Below are positions 22,802 to 33,016 of a stretch of DNA of 64,000 nt, piece after piece. This DNA comes from Ampelomyces quisqualis (taxonomy: Eukaryota; Ascomycota; Dothideomycetes; Pleosporales; Phaeosphaeriaceae). Position numbers and translations under genes: made by a program. The notes under the pieces were generated by a model that worked only from the letters and a program-made list of their open reading frames with translations, searched no databases and was not told the DNA's origin. Position 1 is the first letter of the stretch; every line of letters begins with the position of its first letter. The stretch covers positions 2,852,001-2,916,000 of the forward strand of contig JAGTXZ010000003.1 in assembly GCA_018398575.1 (NCBI GenBank), in the 5' to 3' direction.

Positions 22802-23473
22802 GGCGTCGTCGCTGTGTATTTGGAGGGGCACTGAGGCTGTCTGCTACCTGAAGAGGCCGCGAGTCACAAAGCTCTTTGCCTGGCCATCAGGGTGTTCGGC
22901 CGAAAACGGAAAGCGCGAATGGGAGGGCAGAAAGTGACATTGCGGACAGTGAAAGCAAGCTCCTACACCTACGTCATATGGCTGATCTGCCCGGACGGTT
23001 GTTGAAGCCTTCTGGAGTCCGATTGTGTTGTGCTGGCGAGAAGTGGTGAATCTGCAAGGAGGAGTGAATAGCGGGCCATGGCGAATAGGCGAGTCCGTGG
23101 CTGCTGTCATTGGCCATGCTTGCCGCCGTGTCAAACTTGTCGGTCACGCCTACGGAGTACTTGCAAACACAACGTTGCCGCATGGCGGATGCTAGGAGAA
23201 CAAGACAACCAAAAGCAATCGCGATTGTCGCATCGAGTTTGCTTCACGGCTGGAGTGCTTGTTCTTTGCCGGCTGCTTTGCCAAGAGCCAGGTGCTTGGC
23301 ATCCCAGCACAGCCCTCAGCAGCAACGTTCCCCGCCACGAGGCTGTCACCCATACCTACCGGTATCTCTCCGCATCCTCACCCCCGCCCCTCTCCCATTC
23401 GCTTCAGCCACACCTCCCATATTTCAACACGGACGGACTGCGCAACCTTGCACCATCTCATACTGCAACATCC
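22802..23473. promoter_or_regulatory. Divergent region between C2H2 regulator and small MGNLC protein
   Basis: About 670 bases between two outward start codons, with C/T-rich leader-like sequence before 23474. Nothing further recognised. Confidence 0.4.
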
Positions 23474-23962
23474 ATGGGTAATCTCTGTGGGAAACAGTCC
23501 AAAGACAATTTCGACGGCCAAGGTCGGACCCTAGCTTCGGCGCCCGCGCCGAAGACCAAAGCGACTATACCCAGCAGCGTCACGAACAATGCTGCGAGCA
23601 CGCCGAAGAGAACGGTCGGCGGACCCCCACGGACGCTAGGAGATGGTAATACACAGAACAGTCCAAAAGCAGCGGCCGCAGCAGCAGCAGAGGTGCGTAG
23701 TATGGATTCCCCATACTCGATGCGCACACCAAAACCACCACAACCCATGATGACGCGCATGTGCATGTGAAGCTCACCGTGCCGGACACCGCCTGCTGAC
23801 CCGACTCAGGCTCGCAACAACCCATCTTCCTCCGGCGACTTGCAGAAAAAGCTCGATGCCCAGAAGCGACAGACAAATACCCAAACCCTGCAGCAAGCTG
23901 CGAATGAGAACCGGAAAGCCCGCGAAGCAGACCAGGCGGCCGAGACGCGGAACTACAACTAA
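23474..23962 (+). CDS. Small hydrophilic protein with candidate N-myristoylation/palmitoylation site
   Basis: Two exons, 23474-23692 and 23810-23962, with a 117-nt intron (GTGCGT...CTGACCCGACTCAG), 123 residues. Seen: MGNLCGKQSKDNFDGQG, where Gly2 followed by Cys5 is the usual context for myristoylation plus palmitoylation; a Pro/Ala/Thr-rich middle; a poly-Ala run just before the splice; and a charged helical tail (DLQKKLDAQKRQTNTQTLQQ, then EADQAAETRNYN). The second exon is in frame only if the intron is removed, which supports the model. Inferred: a small membrane-peripheral protein. I do not recognise a named family with certainty. Confidence 0.72.
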
Positions 23963-24253
23963 GAAAGGCGGTCATGCATCTTGAAGGAAGCTGCCTATAT
24001 CATGGAAAGATGTGTTGGGAGACCTCGACTTGGAAGTTTTATTTACGTACTTTGGCATGGAGTTGGGGCGTTTAGACTCGTTGTATTCGTCTCATGGTTG
24101 TTCAGTCTTTCGTCCTGGAGAGACATTATTTCGATACCTTTTGATCATCTATACTGCACGGCAAACAACTGACGTTCGCCCTCGCTCACCTTATCATTCC
24201 TTTCCATCATCCCCCCCCCCCTTCCTTTTCTACCCCCATGCAGACCTTCCAAG

Positions 24254-26642
24254 CTAGCAAATCCTTTGATGGGGCTCCCTCCACGGCACTCCCAACACCT
24301 CAAAGATCTTCCTCTCACTCCTCCCCTCCACGAGCACACCTTCATTCCTTTTCTCACCTCTCTGTCCCCTCTTGACATTTTTGTACAGCCCCTTCTGATT
24401 CAATCGCATCCCCTTCTTCCGCGCAAGCAACCTGATACTCCGATTGAACACATCGTTGCCCGTGAAATAGATGAGCGCCGCGCCCATTTCCTCGTCAGGC
24501 ACGAGCAAGAAATCCATGCGGCGCCAGGTGTGCGATCCAGGCAGACACGATGCGCCATGCCACTTGGAGCCCGCGGGATCGTTGGAGCGCGACGTTGCGA
24601 GTGCAGCTTTGAGGAAGCCGGATGCGAAGAGTTGGGGCACCAGGGACTCGAAAACCACGCTGCGGATGCTTGCTAGGGAAGCTCCGGGGCATGTTATCAT
24701 CATGTCGATGTCGCCTGAGTCTGTGGCGCCGCGGCGATAACTTCCCATTACGGTGGTGTTGAACTCATTGTTGATTTGCGCTAGAGCGGCTTTGACGACT
24801 GCGCCGTGCGCTTCGACTTCGGCGCGCGGAATGCGCGAGTTGAAGTCTTCGTAGTGATCTAGGCCGACTTTGTGGCTTGAGGTGAGGTGGGCTTTGTCGC
24901 GGAGGTCATCGAGAGTGCGGTAGCCGGACTGGATCCATTTGTTCGCTTGGACGAGGCCGGCGCCGTAGACACCTAGGAAGAGACGGAGCACTGCATCCAA
25001 CGGGTCGTCGCGAGTGTTGTCTAGTTTGCGAAGGCGGTCTGTGAGCACAATCTCCTCAATTTTGTCTGCTAGTTGTTTTCCGATGAAGGGTAAGGCAGAG
25101 GCCTGTTTAGACGTGCTGATCTTGGTCGTTTGTTTCTTCAGAGTCGTAATCCCTTTCCGATAGGCGAGAGTGCGCCACGTGTCTTGAATTTGATCGTAGT
25201 ACCTGTACATCTCGTCCAATATCTGGATGGTGCGCGCATTGGGGTTGTTCGATGGCGAATAGCCGCTGTTGCCTGGATCCATACACTGAAATGTATTCGT
25301 ATTCAAACCTTTATCTCGCAGCGCTGAGGCTTTCGAGACGAAATTGAAGCTTTTCTGGGGTTTCACGGCCGGCTCAGATTCATTGTCGGTGCCTTCATCG
25401 TCGTCTACAGGAGTTGGCGGTGGCGACTCTGCATCATCATCATCATCATCATCATCGAGCGGGAGGTGAGCCAGTGCTATTGTCTCCTTGATGGCTTGTG
25501 ACAAAGCATCATTCAATCGATCTCCCGCAGCAGTGGCTTCACTTGGATGCTCCACGGGGTCCGACGAAGGAATGATGAAGCTATCTTTCACAACATCATC
25601 ACCTGACAAACTCGGTGGAGCCGCTGCCGCTAATTTTGATGGCGGCATGTTTCCTTCCGTCAGATGAGAGTCGGCCTTTTGCGACTCTTGAGCGGCGATC
25701 TGCTGTTTCGAAGGCTTGATCTTCAATGAAGTCTGCGAAGATTTCGAAGATTGTGACGGATTCACTTCGATGTTCCGCTCGCTTCGCACCGGTGCGCCTT
25801 TGATGGCAAATCGTTGTGCAGTGTGGTCAAGGAGTGTACCGAACTCGATGCATTGTGGTATATAAGGGTCGAATTTGACTAGCACTAAACTTCTCTGCAA
25901 AATGTCAGTTGTGTCATGGGCAAGATTCCGAGCTACTCACAGGAAGGCTCATCCTGTTCAAGTGTCTCAGCAATTGACTGTATGTATAACTTGCATCGTC
26001 AAGCATGATGTGTGTTATGTCGTCTCTCCAACGATTGACCCAGGCCGCCCCAAGCTGGATCACCTTGTGTATGCGCGTGCGCCGCACCATGCTGATATCA
26101 TCGTTAGGATAAAAGTAAATGATCTTGTCCTTGAGCAGTTGCTTGTGCTCAAGTGCCAACTTGATGCTGTCCGCAGGTTTGACGTTCTTCCCGTTCTTTA
26201 ATTCTCTCGGGACGATGCCTAATCGCTTGTAGAAGGGAGTCTGATCGACAGTGCCCATGTCTGGAAGCGAAGCCACCCTCTTCAATTTGTTATCAACTCG
26301 CGGCTCTGTAGTTTGGGCGTCTCTTGACTTCTTGAAAGCGAAGCTCTTCATCGATTCAACTTCTGAAGCGGTAGAAGATCGGACCAGCTTAAGGCCGGTC
26401 TCTCTCATGCCAAGACGCTGTTTCGTGGTATGAGCCTCGAAAGCAGCTCGCCGCTCTTTAGGCGTTGGTCCAAGAAAACTACTTCTCTGAGCTAGTGCCT
26501 GGTCAATCCTCGCCATGCTTTCGCTCGGGAAGTTTCGCTCATCGTCGGAGATGTCTAGAAGTGCCTCGTGCTTGAAATATTCCTCCTTCACCGATACTTC
26601 GGTGTCTGGCAAGGTGATTGGCGAAGAACTTTGATTATACAT
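24254..26642 (-). CDS. POL4: DNA polymerase X family (POL4, DNA polymerase lambda/mu-like)
   Basis: Two exons, 26642-25941 and 25894-24254, with a 46-nt intron (GTGAGT...TGACATTTTGCAG), about 780 residues. The start is the first ATG of the frame (MYNQSSSPITLPD). Seen: a BRCT-type domain at about 170-265 split by the intron (KDKIIYFYPNDDISMVRRTR; ITHIMLDDASYTYSQLLRHL); a Ser/Asp-rich linker including a run of eight or so Asp encoded by a CAT repeat near 25,435-25,460; the 8-kDa and finger domains (ARTIQILDEMYRYYDQIQDT; LPFIGKQLADKIEEIV); palm residues GDIDMM at about 628-633 and the third Asp in WRRMDFLLVP; and the tail FEVLGVPWREP. Known: gap filling in non-homologous end joining and base-excision repair. 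Complete and apparently active. Confidence 0.93.
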
Positions 26643-27044
26643 TATCTTCAGTAGGTGGTGTGAGTTCGAAACTGGCGACTGAGTAAACTGAATGTTTGAA
26701 CCACTCAAATTTGGCTGAGGTAGTATGGTCGTTGTCAAGACGGTTCAATGGCCCAGACTGGGTGATCGTGACCGTTAACAGGCTCACAGCATCCCATTTA
26801 TACTGTTAGAAGATAAGTGTCGTCCAAAGTGTAATTCTGTCAGGAATGCGTATGTCGTATGAGAGAGTTATATGGTACCAGACCGAGGCAGCAGCGCGTC
26901 AAGGGTTCATCGAGTGACGCGAAAGCACGTGCACATTCAACATGTTTAGCTGTTTTCGTGCTAGCTTGCCAACTCATCAACTAGCTTCACCGATCTACTA
27001 CAACTTTTTGGAACGAAGCATAACACCATCTTACACAACACAAC
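26643..27044. promoter_or_regulatory. Divergent promoter, POL4 and ATP10
   Basis: 402 bases between two outward start codons. No clear operator-like array. Confidence 0.4.
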
Positions 27045-28007
27045 ATGTTGCAGCCTAGGATAGCCGTCCCGATACGGCGCACCATTCGTGATGTGTCGTC
27101 GGCATGTTTCCGCCCTCAATGTCGAACTCCACATCGCACGATTATAAAACGAATATCCTATCGAAGCTTTACATCCGCACGGTGCCTATATCAACGTGTG
27201 CCAAACCCAAAGCCCTCGGAGCCTACAACCACACCCGACCCCAAAGATGAAGACATATTCATTCCTAAGCCTCTCGGTCAGCCTATTGGCTTTCGAGACC
27301 CCCCACAACCAGGTCAAAATACAGGCACAATCAAAGTGAAGAAAGACTACACAGGAATGACTTTCAAGGAACGCAACCTCGAGAAGCGCAAGGATCTTGT
27401 GGAGAGATGGGGAACAAATTACTTTCGCGACTTCAAGAACATCCGCAAATATCGGTCTGGCAAGACATTCATGGCGAATCCGCGCATCTTCAAGAAGAGC
27501 GCGGCCATGTACTTCCCCAATTTTCACGGCAATACACTGGGGGCGAAGAACTCAGATACGACCGACGTCTTACGAGGGAAAATTTCTGTCGTCAATGTAT
27601 ACAGCAGTCAATGGGGAGAAGCGCAAGCACAGACTTTTACAGGGAAAAAGGTCAATACGGCTCTGCACCAGTTGCTGGCGCAAAGTCCGCATGTTGTACA
27701 AATGGTCGACATCAATATCGAGGAGAACACAATGAAGGCCTGGATCATTGCACTGTTCCAATGGCGATTACGTGCGTCGAGACCGAAAGAAGACTGGGGG
27801 AAGTACTTTGTGGTGAAGAAACAAGTCAGCGAGAAATTACGAGAGACGATTGGGTTGCTCAATGGAAGAGTGGGATACGTCTACCTGGTCGATCAGGACT
27901 GTAAGATCAGGTGGGCAGGTAGTGGTAATGCAGAGGGAAGTGAGATGGACGATATGAATCGAGGTGTCGCAAAGCTGATATCCGAAGCCACCCAAAGCCT
28001 CGACTAA
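27045..28007 (+). CDS. ATP10: Mitochondrial ATP synthase assembly factor ATP10
   Basis: Single exon, 320 residues, ATG after ACACAACACAAC. Seen: a basic, acid-free N-terminus of about 45 residues (MLQPRIAVPIRRTIRDVSS, later RISYRSFTSARCLYQR) typical of a mitochondrial presequence; a Pro-rich linker; then the ATP10 domain with GKTFMANPRIFKKSAAMYFP, LRGKISVVNVYSSQWGEAQ, VQMVDINIEENTMKAWIIAL and the C-terminal NGRVGYVYLVDQDCKIRWAG. Known: ATP10 is an inner-membrane chaperone for ATP synthase subunit 6 assembly. The thioredoxin-like end (vDqd.kIRWaGsG) is diagnostic. Converges on GOS1 with only 164 bases between stop codons. Confidence 0.92.
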   Translation: MLQPRIAVPIRRTIRDVSSACFRPQCRTPHRTIIKRISYRSFTSARCLYQRVPNPKPSEPTTTPDPKDEDIFIPKPLGQPIGFRDPPQPGQNTGTIKVKKDYTGMTFKERNLEKRKDLVERWGTNYFRDFKNIRKYRSGKTFMANPRIFKKSAAMYFPNFHGNTLGAKNSDTTDVLRGKISVVNVYSSQWGEAQAQTFTGKKVNTALHQLLAQSPHVVQMVDINIEENTMKAWIIALFQWRLRASRPKEDWGKYFVVKKQVSEKLRETIGLLNGRVGYVYLVDQDCKIRWAGSGNAEGSEMDDMNRGVAKLISEATQSLD

Positions 28008-28171
28008 AGATATGGAACTTGTACAGTATTGTGTACCCCCGGCTCAAACGCCTTACGCCGAATGAAGATGACGGACATGAGGATATCGAACCCGCTCGAA
28101 CGCCAAACCTAGATTTATAGCAATAATACAACATCGCGTCCAAATGTAAAGAGATTTGGATTCACATAATT

Positions 28172-28973
28172 TCACCAAAACCACAACAGCATCAGGAAGC
28201 AGAATGCGATGAAGCTTGCCAGAATGATGCCGTCTCTCCTCTTCTTTGAGCCAATGCGACCCATAAGACTGTTGATACCCGGCACTTGACTAGCTGCGCC
28301 CACTATCCTCCTGTTGATGTTCGCTAATGTCTCTCGCTGTATTGAGAAGTTCTCTTGCACAGCATATGCTTGGCTCAGTACCGAGTCGGCTACGTCATGC
28401 GAGTTGTCGATGCGCCGTCGCTCATCCAGCATATAATCTGCTTCTGCTTGCCCTGGATTTGCTGACCGGTATGCATCAATGTCGGAACGCACGTTGGAGA
28501 GTAGATTCGCTCGGTTGCGCGCGTCGGTTATGGTCGACTTCAGGCGGGCAAGTTCGCGGCGGTGATCTGAGAGGACTTCGCGATGTCGTGCAAGGTTGTT
28601 CTGCTTAACGGCAGAGGAAGAGTGTGCCGACTCGGAGTCGAGAAGTCGTGCTAGTTGACCAACAAGGCCATCTCTCTGCGACTCGTGTCAACGGGGACCC
28701 ACACGAGCAGCGCGGGCAGGACGGTGTACCTGTTCAAGGACCTCAATGAGTCTAGTCTCCACTCGTAGCTCCTCTTCTGATGGCTTTGCAGGTATGTTTG
28801 GCGTTGCTCCGAATTGCGAATATGTGTGAAATAGCGTCTCTGTCTTTCATCCCTCGTTAGCATGCAACAGTGAGGGCCGATAACCCCGTTTGGATGTACT
28901 AAATACTGACTTGCTGTTCCAGGGTGCGCGCTTGCTGGCGTAGCTGTGCCCATCCACCGCCCGTAGCAGACAT
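28172..28973 (-). CDS. GOS1: Golgi Qb-SNARE GOS1
   Basis: Three exons, 28973-28911, 28843-28730 and 28675-28172 (introns 67 and 54 nt), 226 residues. Splicing gives QQARTLEQQTETLFHTYSQF and RLIEVLEQRDGLVGQLARLL. The first acceptor is AAAG instead of CAG/TAG but keeps the family sequence intact. Seen: an N-terminal coiled region; the SNARE motif with IDNSHDVADSVLSQAYAVQE and the central Gln in SIQRETLANINRRI; GINSLMGRIGSKKRRDG; and a C-terminal membrane anchor of about 18 residues (IILASFIAFCFLMLLWFW). Known: GOS1/GS28 acts in ER-Golgi and intra-Golgi fusion with Sed5, Ykt6 and Sft1. Shares a 243-base promoter with RPL35. Confidence 0.93.
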
Positions 28974-29216
28974 TCTGTAAACTTGGTAAGAGACGACGTC
29001 GAGGCAGCAACAATGCTTCTTGATGTTCTGGCATGATGCGGCAGCTGCCCTGGCCGCCGACGTAACGCAGGGCCAAGGCGCTAAGCCAGGAAAGCCGGAA
29101 GCGAGGCGCCGAGCGCCGACACACATCGCCGTTCGAAAATCCAACCTCGAAAGACAACCGTGGAAGACTCGCGAGACCCCATCCACACCACCCGGTCATA
29201 CTAACACATAGTCAAG

Positions 29217-29930
29217 ATGGTACGTCGACCCTCTCAGTTAGGAACTTGCAAGGGAATTTGCGTCGCGCATATGTACAGTTGCATGTAGTGGAGGGGTCAT
29301 GCAATTGCACTTATCTGCTAGTGCCGCCGCCGCAAAGTCCTTTCGAGATGTTTTGTTCAAAAGAAAATATTCGCTAACTTGGTGCCGTAGTCTCAATCCA
29401 AAGTTGTACGTTCGAACACCTCGCACCGCTCGCTTCTCCCGAAAGAATACTTACACCCGCTGTAGAAGACCGCCCAGCTGTGGAACAAGTCCAAGGAGGA
29501 CCTCGCGACCCAGCTCACTGAGCTCAAGTCGTACGTTGCGCAACTGGGATATGGAACAGAATCACACGCTGACGGACTGAAGGGAGTTGATCCAACTCAG
29601 GACTGCCAAGGTCGCCGGAGGTTCCAACACCAAGCTCACCCGCATTCACGACGTTCGCAAGGGTATCGCCAAAGTCCTCACTGTCATCAACGCCAACCAG
29701 CGCGCGCAGCTGAGGTTGTTCTACAAGGGCAAGAAGTGCGTCTAGGCTAGATCTTTTGGTTCAAGGAGCAATCTCTGACAGGCTGCAGGTACACTCCTCT
29801 CGACCTCCGATCCAAGCAAACCCGTGCCATCCGCCGAAGACTGAGCAAGCACGAGGCTTCGCTTGTCACCGAGAAGCAGAAGAAGAAGCAGACACACTTC
29901 CCTCAGCGAAAGTACGCCGTTAAGGCATAG
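29217..29930 (+). CDS. RPL35: 60S ribosomal protein L35 (uL29)
   Basis: Five exons: 29217-29219, 29391-29405, 29466-29530, 29583-29735 and 29789-29930, 125 residues. The first coding exon is only the ATG (ATG|GTACGT), the second is 15 nt (SQSKV); introns are 171, 60, 52 and 53 nt. Seen: KTAQLWNKSKEDLATQLTEL, TRIHDVRKGIAKVLTVINAN, QRAQLRLFYKGKKYTPLDLR, TRAIRRRLSKHEASLVTEKQ and the C-terminus FPQRKYAVKA, matching uL29 along its length. Known: L35 lies near the ribosomal exit tunnel and contacts signal-recognition and nascent-chain factors. The short 5' exons interrupting the first codons are typical of fungal ribosomal-protein genes and may influence expression. The third acceptor is AAG; joining there restores the known protein. 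Confidence 0.94.
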
Positions 29931-30349
29931 GCGTGCTCTAGTGGAGGTGTTCTCTTTCTTCCTTTGTCTCACGAAGCATTGCATTGCCGGGGCTTTTCCA
30001 GCTAGCGACACACCAATGTACCTTAGTCCCCATACCAAACGGCGAATGGAGATGGGAGGTGATGTGGCGGGTTAGGATCGGACAGGGCGATCTTCTAACG
30101 GAAATGGGTTGGCGTCCATGTCAAGATCTATATGAATCAAAAAGTTCAGACAAGCAAAACTTGGGGATTTGCTGAGCATGTGTGAATGCGAGGGCCAGGC
30201 TACACTGTGACATCGCAAATATGACTAACGCAGGTAGTGGTATTACGCACTTTGTTTGAGACAGATGCATTGCGCACGGGATGCGATTCGGAGTTTACAA
30301 AAGCAGGCAACTATCCCCAGGCATCAGTCATTTTCGTACCAGCGCTGCC
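29931..30349. other. Convergent intergenic region, RPL35 and ERG8
   Basis: About 420 bases, presumably two 3' UTRs. Nothing else seen. Confidence 0.5.
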
Positions 30350-32042
30350 CTACCATCCAGCATACAAAGCTAGATCCTCGATCCTAGCACCCTCCATCTC
30401 CTCTCTAATGCCAATGACACCGACTTTTCCAATCTTGACACCATCTCCTTCATCGTCAACCTTGTACGACTTCAAGGACTCCTTGATCCTACCCACAACC
30501 TCTTCCTTGTCCTCAACCAGCAGTACAATCGCATCGTAACCGCCCGCACCGGGCACCACGCCGCCAACAACGCCGTCCAACGTCGAGCAATAGTCCAACA
30601 ATTTTGTCTGCTGGGGCGGCTCGATGGGGACTCCAGACGCCACGCCCATGAGCCTGATCAATTTCCTATTTCCCTCGATGAGCGTCTTCAACGCATCGTA
30701 TTGGGCAGGCGCACACGCAGGTTCAGCCGCCAACCTGGCGAGTTCGGCAGCAAGCGCCTGATTCCCGGCGTGCAAGTCGCGCCAAATACGATCCGCCTCA
30801 GATCTATTGTGCTCGCGCCACGCGAGCACCTTCCTGACCATGCCGGGCGTCTGACTCCCACAGTCGACATCGCACATGACGAGCCTCAAGGCGGGTGGCA
30901 TCTTGACCGCGGCTTTCTCGATGCGCGCGTCCCAGTCGTCGCCCTCGACGAGGTGTTGCAGCGCGCGGGCAAAAGAAGGTGTTCCGGGCGCAGGTAGGGC
31001 GCTGAGCACAGACGGCGAAAAGCGCGTGTATAAGCATGATCCGTACACGGCGGAGGCGATGTCGAAGCCCGAGCCAACTTTTCCTTGGGCGTGCGAGTGG
31101 CTTGCTTGTGCGAGGTTGTGCAGCACGCGCAAGCCGTTGGGGGTAGTAATGTCCCATTTTTCGCTGGGGAGGTAGAAGCCGAGAAGGGCGGCGGTGAAGC
31201 TGGTTACTAGGGCGGCGGAGGAGCCGAGACCGGTTTTGTGGGCGTCTTTGAGACTGACGTTGAAGTCGAGGAAGTGGCTTGGTTCGGTGGAGTTGTTCAG
31301 AGGGCGTCGTTCGCCCGGGTTGGAGTAGTAGGCTTGGTCTGCGAGGATGCGGATCGAGGAGGATGCGATGCGTTGGTTGGGGAGGAGAGTCCAGATGTAG
31401 GTTAGAGCGTAGGTTAGGGCGGTTTCGATGAATGGGTTTTTGGAGGCGGAGATGGATTGTTCATGGCCGCTGTTGTGTTGGGTTAGAAGTCTGATTCCTT
31501 GAACAATGCATTGTGCATCCAGATGTTGCTGGCAGGAGCCATGCATATACGTGACGTAACAACGACGATGTCTAGACGTGTTTTTGGTGGTGTTTCGAGT
31601 GTAGTGACGGCTTGCTGGGCCATGTCTCGTGTGATTGGATCGCTAGAGCGATGCATTTCCGCATCGGGAAAGCGGTGCGAGTAGACAGGGCGGGAGCGAA
31701 GAAGCAAGAAGAGGCGGCTGGTAGGAAAAGACGTGTATACAAGAGCTTCGTGATGCGTCGACCGAGTACTTACACACTCAACTGGGTTACGGAGATACCA
31801 GCATCTTCGGCCTGCGATCGATAGCCGTACTCCCAGATGGCGTCGTGGAATTGCGGGCTCTTGACCACAATTCCACTGATGTCAACGCCGGCCTTGATCT
31901 GGACGGGTTCGACGACTGTGTGAATCCTTGCGTCGAGGCTGAAGACCAGGGCATTGTATCCTCGATCGAGTACCAGGTAGCCGCCCGCAACCAGCACCTT
32001 GGCCGGACACGAGGCGGCCGTCGGCTTTAGCGGTGTCTCCAT
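30350..32042 (-). CDS. ERG8: Phosphomevalonate kinase ERG8
   Basis: Two exons, 32042-31774 and 31469-30350, joined over an unusually long 304-nt intron (GTAAGT...CTTCTAACCCAACACAACAG), 462 residues. The splice gives GISVTQLSVGHEQSISASKNPFIETA across the junction; unspliced, exon 1 stops at TAA 31770-31772. Seen: the N-terminal GHMP segment PAKVLVAGGYLVLDRGYNAL; the GHMP ATP loop HKTGLGSSAALVTSFTAALL; GKVGSGFDIASAVYGSCLY; DVDCGSQTPGMVRKVLAW; and the C-terminal VPGAGGYDAIVLLVED. Known: converts mevalonate-5-phosphate to the diphosphate in the cytosolic mevalonate pathway, feeding ergosterol and isoprenoids. Complete, with all kinase motifs. Confidence 0.94.
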
Positions 32043-32793
32043 GGACTCGGAGTCAGAGAGTAGGGATGGCTAGCCTGGGAACGGTTTGCGCGGAAAAACG
32101 ATGGAAGGGCCAAATGATGATGGCGACGATCGCAGAAAAACCGCCGTTGCTCGAGTGAGCACAATGGGGGTCTTGTACCTAGCGATCCAGACGGCCCCTG
32201 CAGCCACCGACTTCGACGATCGGCGCTTATTCTCTGAGGCCTTCTCCCGAGACAAGACGTCTCCCGGATGTCCCAGCCTCACACTCTGGAGTCTGGAGGC
32301 TGCATCTCATCACGTGGATGCGCCCACCACCTCTGAGGCAGCTCGAGGCGGGGTGCAGCCGGGTCGTTCTCGTTGCGCTGACCGAGCCATCGCCGGCGCA
32401 CCGACTGCTCAGACGGCCGGCGCTCCCATTCGCGCCGAGGGGACACGTGACACGTCTAGGGGCGGCGGGCTACCCGACTTTTTTTCTCATCCGAAATTCC
32501 GCGCCCATGCTAGCGTGTGCGTGCCGTCCAGCGTTCATGACGCCTACGAGCTGTCTGCCTGCTCGAATCTTCCTCTGCCATCCCGCTAGCTCCTCGCCCT
32601 CAGGGCTCAAATCTGCAATTCAGGCCACAGCGAGCTTCTCCCTCTCTCACACGCCTCGAACAAACACCTCGACATCCCGTCTCGAGTCTTTCGGATACAC
32701 CAGGAGCGAATCGCAGCTTCTGTACTCCGTAATACATCACCAGCCCATTTCCCTCGCCTCCTCAGAGCGCGTTTGTTTGGCGGCTGTCGTCAA
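32043..32793. promoter_or_regulatory. Divergent upstream region of ERG8 and the PPR gene
   Basis: About 750 bases. Frames at 32,086-32,589 and 32,318-32,797 are open but motif-free and C/G-biased, so they are not called as genes. The last 200 bases are C/T-rich, as expected for a transcription-start region. Confidence 0.4.
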
Positions 32794-33016
32794 ATGAACC
32801 TGCAGCATCGCCGCGCCTTGAGAATACCCGTAAGTACACGTCGCGTTGCGAACCACGCGTCCCCACACCCACAAACACCGCACTCAGCGAGTCGCATGGC
32901 TGCTGCCTAGCTGCCAAAATGTGTGGAAGCCATGGCGAGTGTTGCCCCTACATCCGCCGCTTACTAATGTCGCACAGTCTCACCCTTCCCATCTGAAGGG
33001 CTCCTCCATCTCCTAA
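32794..33016 (+). promoter_or_regulatory. Candidate spliced upstream ORF in the PPR-gene leader
   Basis: ATG at 32794, 12 codons to 32829 (MNLQHRRALRIP), then a good intron at 32830-32977 (GTAAGT...CTTACTAATGTCGCACAG) and 12 more codons plus TAA at 33014-33016 (SHPSHLKGSSIS). The stop codon is immediately followed by the main ATG at 33017. Intron removal keeps the small frame open. It could tune initiation at the PPR start through termination-reinitiation; this is inference. Confidence 0.5.

Noticed and set aside
29220..29390. Intronic C/D-box snoRNA in the first RPL35 intron
   Set aside because: No RTGATGA and CTGA pair with flanking stem was seen.
31483..31707. Minus-strand 74-codon frame inside the ERG8 intron
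   Set aside because: No conservation signal readable by eye, and direct splicing over it restores ERG8 exactly.
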